Shown one piece after another: positions 44,571 through 55,421 of a stretch of 64,000 nt of DNA. The first letter of the stretch is position 1. Each line of letters starts with the position of its first letter. The position numbers and the translations under genes were made by a program. Origin of the DNA: Cladopsammia gracilis (lineage: Eukaryota > Cnidaria > Anthozoa > Scleractinia > Dendrophylliidae); NCBI GenBank assembly GCA_022457155.1, contig JAJGOT010000323.1, positions 204,501-268,500 of the forward strand. Reading direction: 5' to 3'. The notes under the pieces were generated by a model. It was not told the DNA's origin, ran no database searches, and saw only the letters and a program-made list of their open reading frames with translations.

Positions 44571-46117
44571 TTATAATTCTGTTATTTTCTGGAAAAAAAT
44601 ACGGCACTAACAGAGAGACACTGATCTTATACATTTGTTTAAAAGCTTTGGAGAAAAATGAAGAAATGTAAAAAAAGAACAAAGTAAATGGAATCATTTA
44701 TTTTTGAAGAAAAGCTTCGCCTATAGTGATAGTGACAGCTGATAGTTCCATTTCTGACATTGTATTATGAAGTATATGGCTGGCTTCTTGAGAAATATCA
44801 ATTTGGGTATGAACAAAACTCTTGACTATTTCCTTGGGAGGTCAGCGGTTGGGCCGTTACTTTTTAGGGTTAATAAACGTGTATTGTTTCAAGTATATTT
44901 TTTTACTTAGTGTCATTTATCCAGTATCGCTTCAAATTTACCTTACAAACTATTCACAGTTTTCACGAACTCAAGCTAGGTAATCTGATATACTGAAATA
45001 TTTCTGGAGTCAATCCTAAGCTAATAATTTGCAATGCAAGGATAAATTATAACGCATAAATAATAACTGGTTCAAGAATTGAAACAACTGTTTCTGTGGA
45101 TTGTCTGGGTTCAAATCCAGTTTATTTGCCAGTTTATTGTGCTTTCTTTCTTCCTTTTTTTTTTTCATACTCTCTTTCTTTATACAGAGGCATCTATTTA
45201 GCCTAGATATAGCTAGTTTAAACAGAGCCCTGTTTAGTTAATAAAATAAAACAACATATAAACAGATATTACAGTCTTGAAAACACACTAGCTATGAACA
45301 AAGAAAACTCTTTAATATCCATATCGCTAAGATTGTTTTTGTTGTTCTTTCACGGTTTCTGTTCTCTCCTTCTGAATCCAAAATTCCAATAAATATCTAT
45401 AACAAATTCCCTTACAATTTATCAATTTCATCAATCTTAACGCCAATCTAGAACCACCTTCCCTCATTTGAAGCTTAATTCCCTAAATTCCATTGAAGCT
45501 TAATTCTCTAAAAGAAAACCTGCCCAAACAAATCGACAAAAACAAACCAGTATGCCAAGTCTTATTCCATCACTCAGCTTTAAGTTCATTTACTAATGTT
45601 CATCGCGTTTTTTGTTTTGCTTAGATGTTCAATGTTTTATAAGATGCCATAGCATCCTGAATGCTGTTAGACGTTCCAATTTGTATGTTTTGTTAAGTAA
45701 TATGGTTTGTAGTGGTATTTGGGATAAACACCTCATGTGATATTTGCGACAATTTTGAAATATGACTCGGGATTCCAACATCCAGTAGAAACCATTACCC
45801 GATCTGGTTCAAACTACAAGGCTGAGAAATTTCTCTTTTCTTTCCTGTTCTAACGCGCACTACATCTGTTTATTTAGGTCTCGCGTAAATGATTGACATG
45901 TGATCACCAATCTGCCAGAGGGGCTGACACATATCAGGACAACTTCGTTCGATGACAAGTTGGGGTTGGCCACAGTTTTTCTTGACCGAGCAAAGATAAA
46001 AAAGGGAACAAAGTATAAAAATTCAATCGATTAATTCAAATTCGATCAGACCAGCTGCATCAACAAATGGTATTTCACAAGGATGACGAACCCGATCTGA
46101 TTCTCCATTTATTAATT
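44571..46117. other. No gene recognised
   Basis: AT-rich unique sequence without convincing exons. A lone GGGTTCAAATCC (B-box-like) at about 45106 has no A-box partner upstream at tRNA spacing. Confidence 0.4.
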
Positions 46118-46430
46118 ATTATTATCAATATACGCGGCCAAATAAGAAACTGCCTTCGAGAAAACACGCGTGAATGGCGGGCGATATTGAATTTGACGCG
46201 GGCTGCAAACGCATTTACGGCCCTGTTTCTGTTAAACATTTTTTTCTTATTAAATGAATTTGTACGATTTGGCCTTGTGTATTGATAATAATGATAATCA
46301 AATGACTTTTGTCGGACATATAGTTTATTTGTGTCCCTCGTAGCATCATTTGCACCCTCGCTCCGCTCGGGCGCAAATGATGCTACTCGGGCCACAAATA
46401 AACTATATGCCATCCAAAAGTCATGTGATT
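46118..46430. mobile_element. Nested inverted repeats ending in a hairpin
   Basis: An outer pair (ATTATTATTATCAATATACG near 46118 and its complement near 46280-46300) abuts a hairpin 46296-46430. The hairpin arms ACATATAGTTTATTTGTGTC and TAGCATCATTTGC flank the loop CTCGCTCCGCTCGG. ORFs on both strands follow the palindrome. Confidence 0.7.
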
Positions 46431-46524
46431 GTCCTATTAACTACAAATTTTACCATCCTCGGTCAGGTAAGCGTGGTATTGTTAAATTTCTGTATGACCA
46501 AGCCAAACACCGCATCACCAGACC

Positions 46525-46705
46525 ATCAATAATACCCAAACATACCCAAAAATCACCCAAAATTTTACAACATGCACACCCCATAACATAGATTTATGAG
46601 ATGAGCATAGAGTTTTTGGATTGCTTGAAACGTGAACGAGATATTTCCATTAAAGCCATGTTAAGTGGCGGGAAAATGGATTTAAGTTGAGTTCCGCCTT
46701 AAGAA
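46525..46705 (-). repeat. Dispersed repeat, inverted partner of 25687-25860
   Basis: Contains CATACCCAAAAATCACCCAA, CACCCCATAACATAGATTTA and GATATTTCCATTAAAGCCAT, complementary to the intronic copy. Adjacent sequence 46740-47000 is rich in ATTTT(A/C)CAAAATTTG-type short repeats. Confidence 0.75.
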
Positions 46706-47325
46706 TATCATTGCCACACTTATGCCTAGGATTGCACGCAGTTGCAAAATTTAAAATGTTTACGATTTTTCGCTCTGGTCTTCAATATTTTACATTTTTT
46801 GATTTTTACTATTTTTCGCTACAATATAGGGAGATTTACAACTTTTACTACTTTCAATAATTTTTCGTTACAGCTTGCGGATTTCACAAAATTTGACAAA
46901 ATTCGCTTCGGTAGTGTGTTGCAATTCTTTCTGATGCTAATTATCTCACTAACCCGGAGCCAGCTTGCGGATTTTACAAAATTTGCGAAAATTGCGAAAA
47001 ATCGCTAGCTCGACGATTTTTCGGAAGTGTATTGTGAAATTTACAAGAAGTAAGAGAAGATATAAAATACTAGATAAATGACAAAAATAACTATTTCCAA
47101 ATCCCAAATATAAATATATAAAAATTAACTTTACAGACACAGATGTCTGCGTACATGCTATATTTTAGCCAGCCAACACACTAACGTTATCGACTTAAAC
47201 GTTTTAGGAAATGAAAATCAACAAAGTTCAGCACTGAAAAACTGGAAAATAATTGAAAAGAGAAAGTTGGTCGACGTTCAGTTTTTTTTTTTTTTACTAC
47301 AATACAGTACAGTCGCGTATCTATT

Positions 47326-47430
47326 AACACGAGAATGAAATATTGTTTACAACAAAATCTGTTAACAACAGGTAATGGCGCTTAAATGGAAAACTGCATG
47401 TAAAGTTGCAGAAATTTGGCACATTTTAAG
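47326..47430 (+). repeat. Sequence just past the GPCR stop, duplicated at 49092-49187
   Basis: ATGGCGCTTAAATGGAAAAC and GCATGTAAAGTTGCAG recur at 49092-49187 in direct orientation. One copy is downstream and the other upstream of the GPCR, suggesting a tandem gene duplication followed by loss of the other copy. Confidence 0.75.
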
Positions 47431-47635
47431 GCACATTTTCGCCGGATTCTGTATAAATAATTGGGGGCATACAACAAAGTGACAAGATGTTCAGAGTGCG
47501 ATGTTGCACCATCGACCATATGGGATCTTACCCCCCAGGGCATCCCATAATTTAAATGGTCATTAAGGAATGCCCAGGGGACAAAGTCAATGGCTGCCTT
47601 ATCTGCAAAAAAGTCCATGTGTCCGGCTCTTAACT

Positions 47636-48664
47636 CTAACATAACTGGGCTAAATTATTTATCTCCTTGCGAAAGCCTCTGCTAACTACATAATACAGTA
47701 CAGGATTTACAGACGAGTTCATTATTGTAGAAACCATCACTGCATACATTAGATCTTTGTAATATTCTTGTAGGGTGATTGCTGGCCAAAACACTAATGT
47801 CAGACGAAGAATGTTTAAAGGAAGCATTGTAACCGCAAATATCACAACCAGTGGGGTTAGAATTTTGTTAGCTCGATTGATTTGCCTCAGGCGAAGGCTT
47901 TTAGCCTTGCTTAGAGTACCACGTTGTTCTTCTTCCCCTAACATAACCACATGTACCTGTTTCATAGCTGTGACAAATACACTGCTCAGACTGCTCTGAC
48001 GCAACACACGAGATATCGCGATATAGGTAAAAGATATGACAACAAGTGGCAAGATGTATGAGAACAAAGTCATTACGAATCCAACGTAGACAACTAAGAA
48101 GACCGGCGGCCACTTTGGGCCGCACCATTTGTTTCCATCACGATATTCGACAACAAAATACAGTGGAAGGCAAAATATCAAAAAGGATATCAGCCACACA
48201 CCAGCGACAACAGCCTTGGCTCTTCGTAACAAAGTCTTGTTTTTGTTTCGACCAAGTATCTTGATTGTGAACATTATCCGATATCGCTCAAAAGCGATGG
48301 CCGCAATGCACCATACAGACGCACCGTAGAATATCTCGAGAACAGGATACAAGTACAGGCAACTAAACTTCCCAAAAGGCCAGCTCACAGACGCTTTTTT
48401 CCTGATAAGGACGACCGGTAAGGCTAATAGCAGTATACCAAGATCTGCAATGGCTAAATTTTGTTTATAAAAGTCTGCTGGTTGTTTCTTCTTTCTCAGG
48501 CGACTTATGACAATCGCCACCAAAATATTGCCAATAACTCCAAACAAAGCAATTAGAACCTCAAAGGTTAGTTTTAGGATCTCGCCAAAAGACATCTCTG
48601 TTTGTTCAACTAAGGTGGTGAGCGAATCATTCTCCAGAGAAAAGCTCTTGTTCTCATTGAGCAT
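47636..48664 (-). CDS. Rhodopsin-class (class A) G-protein-coupled receptor, orphan
   Basis: 342 residues from the first ATG (48664) to TAG at 47636. All seven membrane segments and the class A marks are visible: GN in GVIGNILVAI (TM1), LAIAD (TM2), a TM3 ending in ERY (the DRY position), a conserved W in TM4 (AGVWLISF), TM6 with AVTMLPLN where most receptors have CWxP, and NPVLYY (the NPxxY position) in TM7. The C-tail is short and ends in a cysteine. The N-terminus has N-glycosylation sequons NKS and NDS. The frame stays open to 48745, adding NLT and NYT sequons, and a CAG splice acceptor precedes TTGATCGC there, so an upstream exon probably supplies the true start. It resembles peptide receptors; the ligand is unknown. 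Confidence 0.9.
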   Translation of the reverse strand: MLNENKSFSLENDSLTTLVEQTEMSFGEILKLTFEVLIALFGVIGNILVAIVISRLRKKKQPADFYKQNLAIADLGILLLALPVVLIRKKASVSWPFGKFSCLYLYPVLEIFYGASVWCIAAIAFERYRIMFTIKILGRNKNKTLLRRAKAVVAGVWLISFLIFCLPLYFVVEYRDGNKWCGPKWPPVFLVVYVGFVMTLFSYILPLVVISFTYIAISRVLRQSSLSSVFVTAMKQVHVVMLGEEEQRGTLSKAKSLRLRQINRANKILTPLVVIFAVTMLPLNILRLTLVFWPAITLQEYYKDLMYAVMVSTIMNSSVNPVLYYVVSRGFRKEINNLAQLC

Positions 48665-48745
48665 CCTCGTGTAATTGTTGATAAATTCAGCTGGCGTGTC
48701 TGTAAGATTCTTCAGTGAAAAAAGAACACGATGTTGAGCGATCAA

Positions 48746-51029
48746 CTGACCCTTAACTTAAGGTCAAACAGATTTTTAAGATCCGACCGGGTCTTTAAGG
48801 AAAGATGGCCATCTAATTAATTTGTCACTGGCTTTCTGGCTTTGGAAGGAAACTAGTAATTTTCTGTTGACGCAGTTTTTATGGAGTCTTCTGTGTTGCT
48901 CAGTCAGGTTGTCACCTTTTTAGAAAAGACGGTACTCCTGTCTTGCGATGTTATGCCTTGCATAATACAAAGATTTTTCCGTGTCATATCTGTTGTATGG
49001 ATCAGTTACTCCGTGTGAATAACAGAGAACATTTTAACAATATGCAAATATTGGATAAAATAATCGTTAATTGGAACAAAACAGGTGTATGACACGAGAA
49101 TGAAAATTATCAAAACCTGTAAACAACTGGCAATGGCGCTTAAATCGAAAACTGCATGTAAAGTTGCAGGAATATGGCACATTTAAGTCTCATGCGGCTA
49201 TAATATGGGGATAAAATATTTTAATATATCACATCAAGGCATTTAACTCTGAACATATAGGCGGGGGGCTCAATAAGCCGGATTGCAGTATATTTAAATT
49301 TAAATTTGACTTTAAAATATTGTGCGTCATACCTACGACAAAGCCCAGGAAAGCCGAATTGCTTGTATTTTTTAAGGTCTTTTAAGCCACCATGTTTTCT
49401 TAAGGGAAGCCACGTCACTTTAGGACTCATGCAGAACTAAAAAAGGAGAGATTTTTTTATTAAATGTTTTGACTAATTTATATTCATCTTTTTCCTTCTG
49501 TCACTCTCTACGCGATAATGATGCAATATCTCCATATTTTTGTATTCATACTGCGGTAATATCTGAATCAATTTTTGCCGGATTCTGTATATGAAATTGC
49601 ATCTCACATCAATGCATTGTGTCTGTTATATATCCTGACCTGCTGCAGGAAATATTAATATATCATATACCGTTTTTTTGAAAACAGTGTGTGTCAACAT
49701 ACGTGCAGAATTAAAGAATTCAAAGCGATTCTTTGTGTATTTTGTCAATATTTCCGCTGTCATGTGTTCTGGAGGGGAAGGCCAAGACATAATTACTTAT
49801 TCGTTGTTCTTTCATCAATGCTTTCAATTAGTGTCTTATATTTTAGACTCGTAGTCGATCGTAGGGTGGGTAGGAAGCCCTTTATGTTTCAATCGAATTA
49901 TGTCAATAATTTTTCGTTGTTCCTTCATTTCGCGTTCAGGTTATGTTTCATGTTAACGAATCCCCATTCCTTTATGGTGTTAACGTGAACTCAAAATTCT
50001 CCATCGAATTCTATGAAACAATTCAACTATACACGATGGTTATTCGGCGAAAATTGTGCAATATATTTAGGTGTTCTATCGAGTTTTAGGTGAGAAAAAT
50101 CAACATTGACAAATACAAAATGTCCGTCCATATAATTACAAAACTTTCCACATAATAGCATTTAATACGCACCATGCACGTTATGATAAAAGAAAAGTCT
50201 AATAAATACACTTCATTGTTTATTTTATGGTTTGACAGATAGTAAGCGCGGATATTTTACGAGTTGCGTAGTATTTCTCCGGGCCCAGCAGGGGCTAGGA
50301 AAAATGCGAGCAATGAATAAGCGATTTATTATTCGACTGTTAAATTTTCTGATACAACGAAGCTTTTCCTTTAGTAACTTCTTAATTTAAGTTCATTTAG
50401 CCATCGTTATTCGTGCAAGGTTTCACTGTCTGGTGTTTAACTTCGCTCTGTAACCTGTAAAACCGGTATACTGCATGCAGTGTAATGCGCGCGCGTTCTC
50501 TTGCCCATATGCGGTAAAATGGCGTACGATTGTCGAATAATAAAAACGTTATGATAAAAAGAGGTTACTCCGCGCAAACGTGTCTAATAAGGTTGGGTAT
50601 CGGTTTATTTTTTCTCGGACCCTGTGTTGATGGTAAAAAAGCTAAAATTGACAAGTTACAAATTACCATTGCCGAAACCGACGGTATTACAAAACGTTCC
50701 GCAAAATATTTTATTTAATATACCATAGTTATTGTTTTCCCAAATATATGAAGGCTTTTGACATTATTTACTCTTTAATTGTATGTTTGCACTCGTTCTG
50801 GTTCGTACATGCACCCTAAAATTAAACTACAATGTCGTATAATAATAAGGAGTAAATATAGATGAAAAGTTTAATATCTGGCTTGTGTACTATGACATAC
50901 TCATAATTAAATTATTTCATTCGTTCTCCTTGACCTGTTTGCAATTTAGAGCCATGTGTGCTATCACTAAATTTACTTTGCATTTTTCATAAAATATTTA
51001 TCACTTCATCATAATTTGTGGTTTACATC
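48746..51029. other. GPCR upstream region; no gene recognised
   Basis: Contains the second copy of the GPCR 3'-flank repeat (49092-49187) and otherwise AT-rich sequence. The small frame at 50551-50718 has a hydrophobic stretch but no support beyond being open. Confidence 0.35.
49092..49187 (+). repeat. Second copy of the GPCR 3'-flank sequence
   Basis: Direct copy of 47326-47430 with a 27-bp shorter beginning and a few substitutions. No receptor-like frame is left next to it; a GCCGGATTCTGTATA segment shared with 47440-47460 lies further along at about 49577. Confidence 0.7.
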
Positions 51030-51200
51030 ACAAGAAGGGGTGTGAGAAGAGGAGAGAGCAGACGGCAGATGGCAGCATCAACATCCACAGAGCCAAAATT
51101 CCGGAATTCATCGGCATCAACTGCAACATAGCCTGCCGATCCAAAATCGGACTGTACAGCCACAGCAGGCGTTGTAACCCAGCCCTAGACTAAACCTTGG
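51030..51200 (+). mobile_element. LINE ORF2 C-terminal fragment
   Basis: One frame reads INCNIACRSKIGLYSHSRRC near 51117-51175. The Cys-Cys-His-Cys spacing followed by GLYSH is the zinc-finger-like end of the reverse transcriptase ORF in many animal LINEs. It stops at TAG/TAA soon after. The reverse transcriptase itself is absent, so this is a 5'-truncated remnant. Confidence 0.65.
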
Positions 51201-51754
51201 CGCCGACTCCTTTGTCTCCCGAGACAGACGGATGCCAACAACAACATCAGAAGCTTCTCTCCAATTAATGTGCTTCAACCGGTTTTTCATCTACGACAAA
51301 CTCATAATTAATTATTTAATTCGCCTTGCTAAGTTTGAGGCCCCATTAGGGGGGGGGAAGGGTCTGAGTATCCCGTATCCCATTAATTTTTGGCCTAAAT
51401 CATCCCGTATCCCGTTAATTCATGTGGTTTGTAGCCCTATAATGCCAGTTACCACTGATAACGTCATTGCGCGTAATACATGTATGTTTGGGTACGAGAT
51501 AACATGAAACACATTTTTCCAGGGGCGTTCCGTTCTTTGGAGTAGAAATTGCGTGCAAATAACATTTCAAGGATGGTTATAATGTTTATTGATGGTATGT
51601 TCTTATGTAACATCTTGTTGGAAAGTAGCAAAGTACTTAAATGACAGAGTTGCTTATATAAGGAGTGAATTGTCTTCGAAGCAAGAAGACAATGTTTGTA
51701 TTGTGTGTCACTACAACTATTTCACCTGTACACAAGCTGGTAGACACACAATAA

Positions 51755-52100
51755 TCAAGTGCTTACGTGCTTGCCGAGGGTTTGCTGTGTTAGGTGTTCT
51801 GTTTCAGTAGTAGAAAAGGAAAGCTGCTTCCCTTGGGCGCCTTGACTTCGTTCCTGATCTTGTGGTGGAAGCCCTAGCATCTCGCTGAATATGTTCCTCT
51901 TCCATTTTTGATACCTCAATTGACAATTCTTCCGCGTCTCCTTGGCGGTCAGTGGATCTCCATAATCCTGATAATCCAAGCACTGAACCACATAACTGTA
52001 GTATTCTTCTTCATTGAATACAATAAGGTCTTCTTCAAAAGTAAGACTCGAGACTTCCGCCAAAATGCCATTCATATCTGTCGTATACACAACTTGTGAA
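51755..52100 (-). pseudogene. Open C-terminal coding fragment of an unrecognised protein
   Basis: A 111-codon frame rich in acidic and aromatic residues (FNEEEYYSYVVQCLDYQDYG, QKWKRNIFSEMLGL) with protein-like composition. It runs upstream straight into the LINE 3' end at 52098. Together with 52380-53070 it probably belonged to one gene now split by that insertion. No domain recognised. Confidence 0.5.
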
Positions 52101-52320
52101 TCAAGTTCAAGTTCAAGTTCAAGTTCATTTATTCACACTTATTCAATTATTACAATAAACCAACATTAAGGAAATAAAAAAAAGTAAGAACAGAGCTAAC
52201 TAGACATTGAATTAAACATAACAAAAGAGGAGTGTGTAGTAGCCAAAGGAGCCAAGCTTTCGAGTTGGCTACTACCACATAGCAGTTGCAAGTGGGTGGA
52301 GATTATACAATATTTTTAAT
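52098..52320 (-). mobile_element. LINE or SINE 3' end with (TTGAAC)n tail
   Basis: On the minus strand it ends in AATAAATGAACTTGAACTTG repeated as a hexamer tail, preceded by GTAGCCAACTCG and GGCTCCTTTGGCTACTAC. This is the 3' UTR and microsatellite tail of a retroposon, 5'-truncated, inserted in the same direction as the broken gene around it. Confidence 0.65.
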
Positions 52321-52379
52321 AACTAGTTGCTATAATAACTATTTAAATTAAGTAATTAAATAAATAGAATCATGAAAAT

Positions 52380-53070
52380 GGACGGGTAACAATAATTCTT
52401 TTGTGTAAATAGCGACTTCAAACTGCCTTTCCGAAGGAGATACGTCCTTTGTGCATCTACCCACGTAAAACGGGGCTCATGGGAGAAACATTGGCTGATA
52501 GCCAGGCTTGATGACCACAAAGGGTTGCTTTCTAAATAAGGGAGGAACTGAAGAATATGTCACACTTTGTTGATTGGTTGTTTCTAAGTGTTTAAAGTCT
52601 ACAGGTCGAAACTGAGTTGGTTTTTTCGACATAACAGTTAATTGGCAAGATGCCTGGGTTATCCTTAATTGACTTGTTCCTCACGGGAACTTGTCGTACA
52701 CTTTGGCCAAATTCCTCCCGCCATTTTTTCATCTCTGCCAGATGCAGCGTGGTGACTGCGCTGTTTGGTAATGGCTTAGGCATTGCGGGGAGCCTCGAAA
52801 AGGAAGGAATCCCTTCTGTTTTGTGTAATGTGACTTGGAGCTGGTAATTTGAAGCCACACTTGGTACTTCGCTTTAAATGTTCTCTTAAGGTTGAAGAAA
52901 GTCTGTGTGAGAACTGCAGAACCAACGGCATGTCATTTCCCTCTCGCATTTCAGCAAAAAGATTCTCCACAACAAGGGTAGTAAATGAAGACAAGTCAAT
53001 GACGTTAAGGGATTCTGGCGAAACTTTATGGAGAAGTGAAACAACATTCTCCACAGTTTTCAGGTTTTAA
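52380..53070 (-). pseudogene. Frameshifted coding remnant of an uncharacterised cnidarian-type protein
   Basis: Three overlapping minus-strand segments in different frames each look protein-like. The first, 53054 to about 52850, includes SSFTTLVVENLFAEMREGND and LREHLKRSTKCGFK. The second, about 52800-52600, includes MKKWREEFGQSVRQVPVRN and ILPINCY. The third, about 52520-52380, includes FTWVDAQRTYLLRKGSLKSL. The frame changes between them without usable splice sites, so the gene is broken. I associate this order of motifs with a multicopy uncharacterised cnidarian family, but assign no function. Confidence 0.6.
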
Positions 53071-53299
53071 AACTCAGTCTCGGCTTAAAAATCCTCTTTT
53101 ACAAACTAAATGTAAAATCAAATACCCGTTCAAAACATAGACAGAGCAAATGGCATTAAAAACATGAGATATGCCTGCCACCCCCATTTTACCTTCGCTT
53201 CCACTCAAAGGCAAGGTCACCAAGCACATGGACTATTGTCATATGGCATATCATTAACATTATTTCATCTGACTAATTAACTATTGAACGTTTAATTAA

Positions 53300-53464
53300 C
53301 GTTTAATTGAATTCGGTATTGTTTAACTGATTGTTACGCGGACTTTCTTATCCTGCGAATACAGCCGCCTCTCTAGCTACCGGGAGGGATGAAAGGCGGC
53401 TGTATTCGCAGGATAAGAAAGTCCGCGTAACAATCAGTTAAACAATACCGAATTCAATTAAACG
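53300..53464. repeat. 165-bp foldback with ~70-bp perfect arms
   Basis: CGTTTAATTGAATTCGGTAT at the left pairs with its complement at the right; the arms end in CGAATACAGCCGCC around the loop TCTCTAGCTACCGGGAGGGA. The arms look almost identical, implying recent origin or gene conversion. Confidence 0.9.
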
Positions 53465-53869
53465 CCGGACTTCAAATAAACACCGGAACCTCAAATAAAC
53501 ACCTGGGACGTTTATTTACAACTTGACTATGTCGACCGGGAATTTATTTGGGGTCCGGCGTTTAATCGAGGAAATATAGGTATGGGTATTTACGAGCGTT
53601 GCCACGAAAGCACATACGAAGCAAATGTAGGTACTTTGCTTTTCGGCAAATACGAGCAGCAAAGATGGGCAAATGTAGCATTTACACTTTGTTTGGTCCA
53701 TATTTGCCATACGGGAAAAATCCATTTTTTCGTCCTTTCGAGCATACCGTAGAATTCCGAAAGTAACGTTGATTTTGAGACCTTTCTAAGTCCTTCCCGG
53801 ACTAATAGATCTTAGAAAAACTTTGGAAGAGGATGTAACACCTACTGGCCGCTTAGTGTTCTACCGGTT

Positions 53870-54068
53870 GCCTTCCTAAGTACGAACACGAAAAAAGAAG
53901 TGACGCACTCGAACATCAACCCCGCGGTCTGGCCAGTACCTTACGCATGCGCACAGCCATATTAACCTACCAGTGGCAGCCAGCGCATGCGTAAGGTATT
54001 GGCCAGACCGCGGTGTTGGTGTTCGAGTGGTTCGCTTGCTTTTTTCGTTTTTTTACCTAAGTATGGTT
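53870..54068. repeat. ~200-bp foldback hairpin
   Basis: Arms run outward from CTTACGCATGCGC through CCGCGGTCTGGCCAGTA, CTCGAACA and a more diverged AACACGAAAAAA...CTAAGTA outer part. The loop is ACAGCCATATTAACCTACCA-like. Confidence 0.8.
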
Positions 54069-54079
54069 CGTTCGAAAGT

Positions 54080-54650
54080 ATACTAGAAATACGTGTCTCG
54101 CAGAACCTCGCGAAGCTCGGGGGAGGATGCACTGCAAAATTTTAGCGATGTGAGAGAGATGTAATTTCTGATTGGACTGGAGAGGTTGGTTTGCATTTTT
54201 TTTTTTTTGAATGGATTGTTTGCGTATTTGAACACTTCGGAAAACACCTGGTACACGAAAGTTGCGGCCCCTTAGCTTTAAGAGGCTGAAAAGTAACCGG
54301 GGTCACTACTTTTCGGCAGTCGTAATGCCGGCGTAGATTCTGAGGGCGATCCCGCAAGAGTGCGCAACTCCTCGCATGAGACCATTTTTCGATTATTCTT
54401 GCGTGGTCGTCTACTCGTAGTCTATGATAGCGAAGGGGTATTTAACTTCCGCTTCCAATGTGATCTTGCCTTGCGATTAAAACGTAAATCAAGTTTTAAC
54501 TAGATATACGTGTCTTGCAGAACCTCGCGAAGCTCGGGGAAGGGAGAGATGGAAATTGTGGTCTAACTGGAGAGGTTGAGTTGCACAGCAACAATGGCCT
54601 TGAGACATTCTCATTTCCAGTCGCTCGTCACACCCCAATATGGAGCTTTG
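54080..54650 (+). repeat. Tandem duplication with 435-bp offset
   Basis: TACGTGTCTCGCAGAACCTC at about 54091 and TACGTGTCTTGCAGAACCTC at about 54507 are each followed by GCGAAGCTCGGGG and then GGAGAGGTTG(G/A)(T/G)TTGCA. The second copy diverges after about 54595. Noncoding. Confidence 0.65.
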
Positions 54651-55164
54651 TCGCGGTTTTGTTGCTAGGCAACTGCACGACACCAACCCACATGTATATT
54701 GTATATAAACTGATAAAGGCAACCCGAGATTCCACCGCCCTGAAGCAATCCACGCGCGAACAAGTTATAAACCTCGCTTCGCTAGAATTTATACAGTTGG
54801 AAAATTTTTAATAGCTATCAACAATGCTTGCTTCAAGTCGTTTTATTACAATATTGATAACAGGCTAACCTGGACCAAGCGAAACGAAAATCTAGCCTTA
54901 TCGCGGGTTATTAAAGCCATTTATTTCTCCTGTCAACGTCTGCAAACATTTTGTCCTTTTCGCCTCATAGGTTCGATGTTTGTTTGAGCCCCGGGTTTGA
55001 CCTTTATAATAACGGTTTTGTGAACTCACATGTGAGTATTTTTACTTTTGAAAAAAGACATTCCTGTTTCTCCCCGAGGAATCAAAATATTTTCAGTACG
55101 AAAAACCTCCCGTATTTTTAATATTACAAAATCTAAGCTAAGACTTACACAGGGTATAGATAAA

Positions 55165-55421
55165 TTAGAGCAGTTTTCAACTGAGTGTCGAAAGTAGGCT
55201 TTGTGATTGACAAAAAAATCTCGCGCCATTTTCTCAGCCAATCAGAAGTAAAACCAAAACCAATCGTGATTTGCTCGCACGCATTTTCCCGCGCTTGGCG
55301 GTGGCTACATGTATTTGCTTCGAGTTCTGATTGGTTCATCGGATTGTCTGCGAGTTCTGTGATTGGTCAGAGTAATTACTTTGGTTTTGGTTTTACGACA
55401 CTCAATTGAAAACTGCTCTAT
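55165..55421. mobile_element. MITE, copy 2, with both ends
   Basis: Ends AGAGCAGTTTTCAACTGAGT and GACACTCAATTGAAAACTGC + TCT are inverted repeats of ~24 bp. The body matches 31395-31625 in the opposite orientation. It has several ATTGG boxes and a GCGCGCTTGGCGG-like CpG-rich centre. Confidence 0.8.

Noticed and set aside
45095..45130. tRNA or SINE head around GGGTTCAAATCC
   Set aside because: No A-box at the proper distance.
47382..47642. 86-codon ORF overlapping the GPCR stop
   Set aside because: Lies in the duplicated 3'-flank sequence, is not maintained in the second copy and has no motif.
50551..50718. Short ORF with possible signal peptide
   Set aside because: Only one hydrophobic stretch, no splice or homology support, and low start-context quality.
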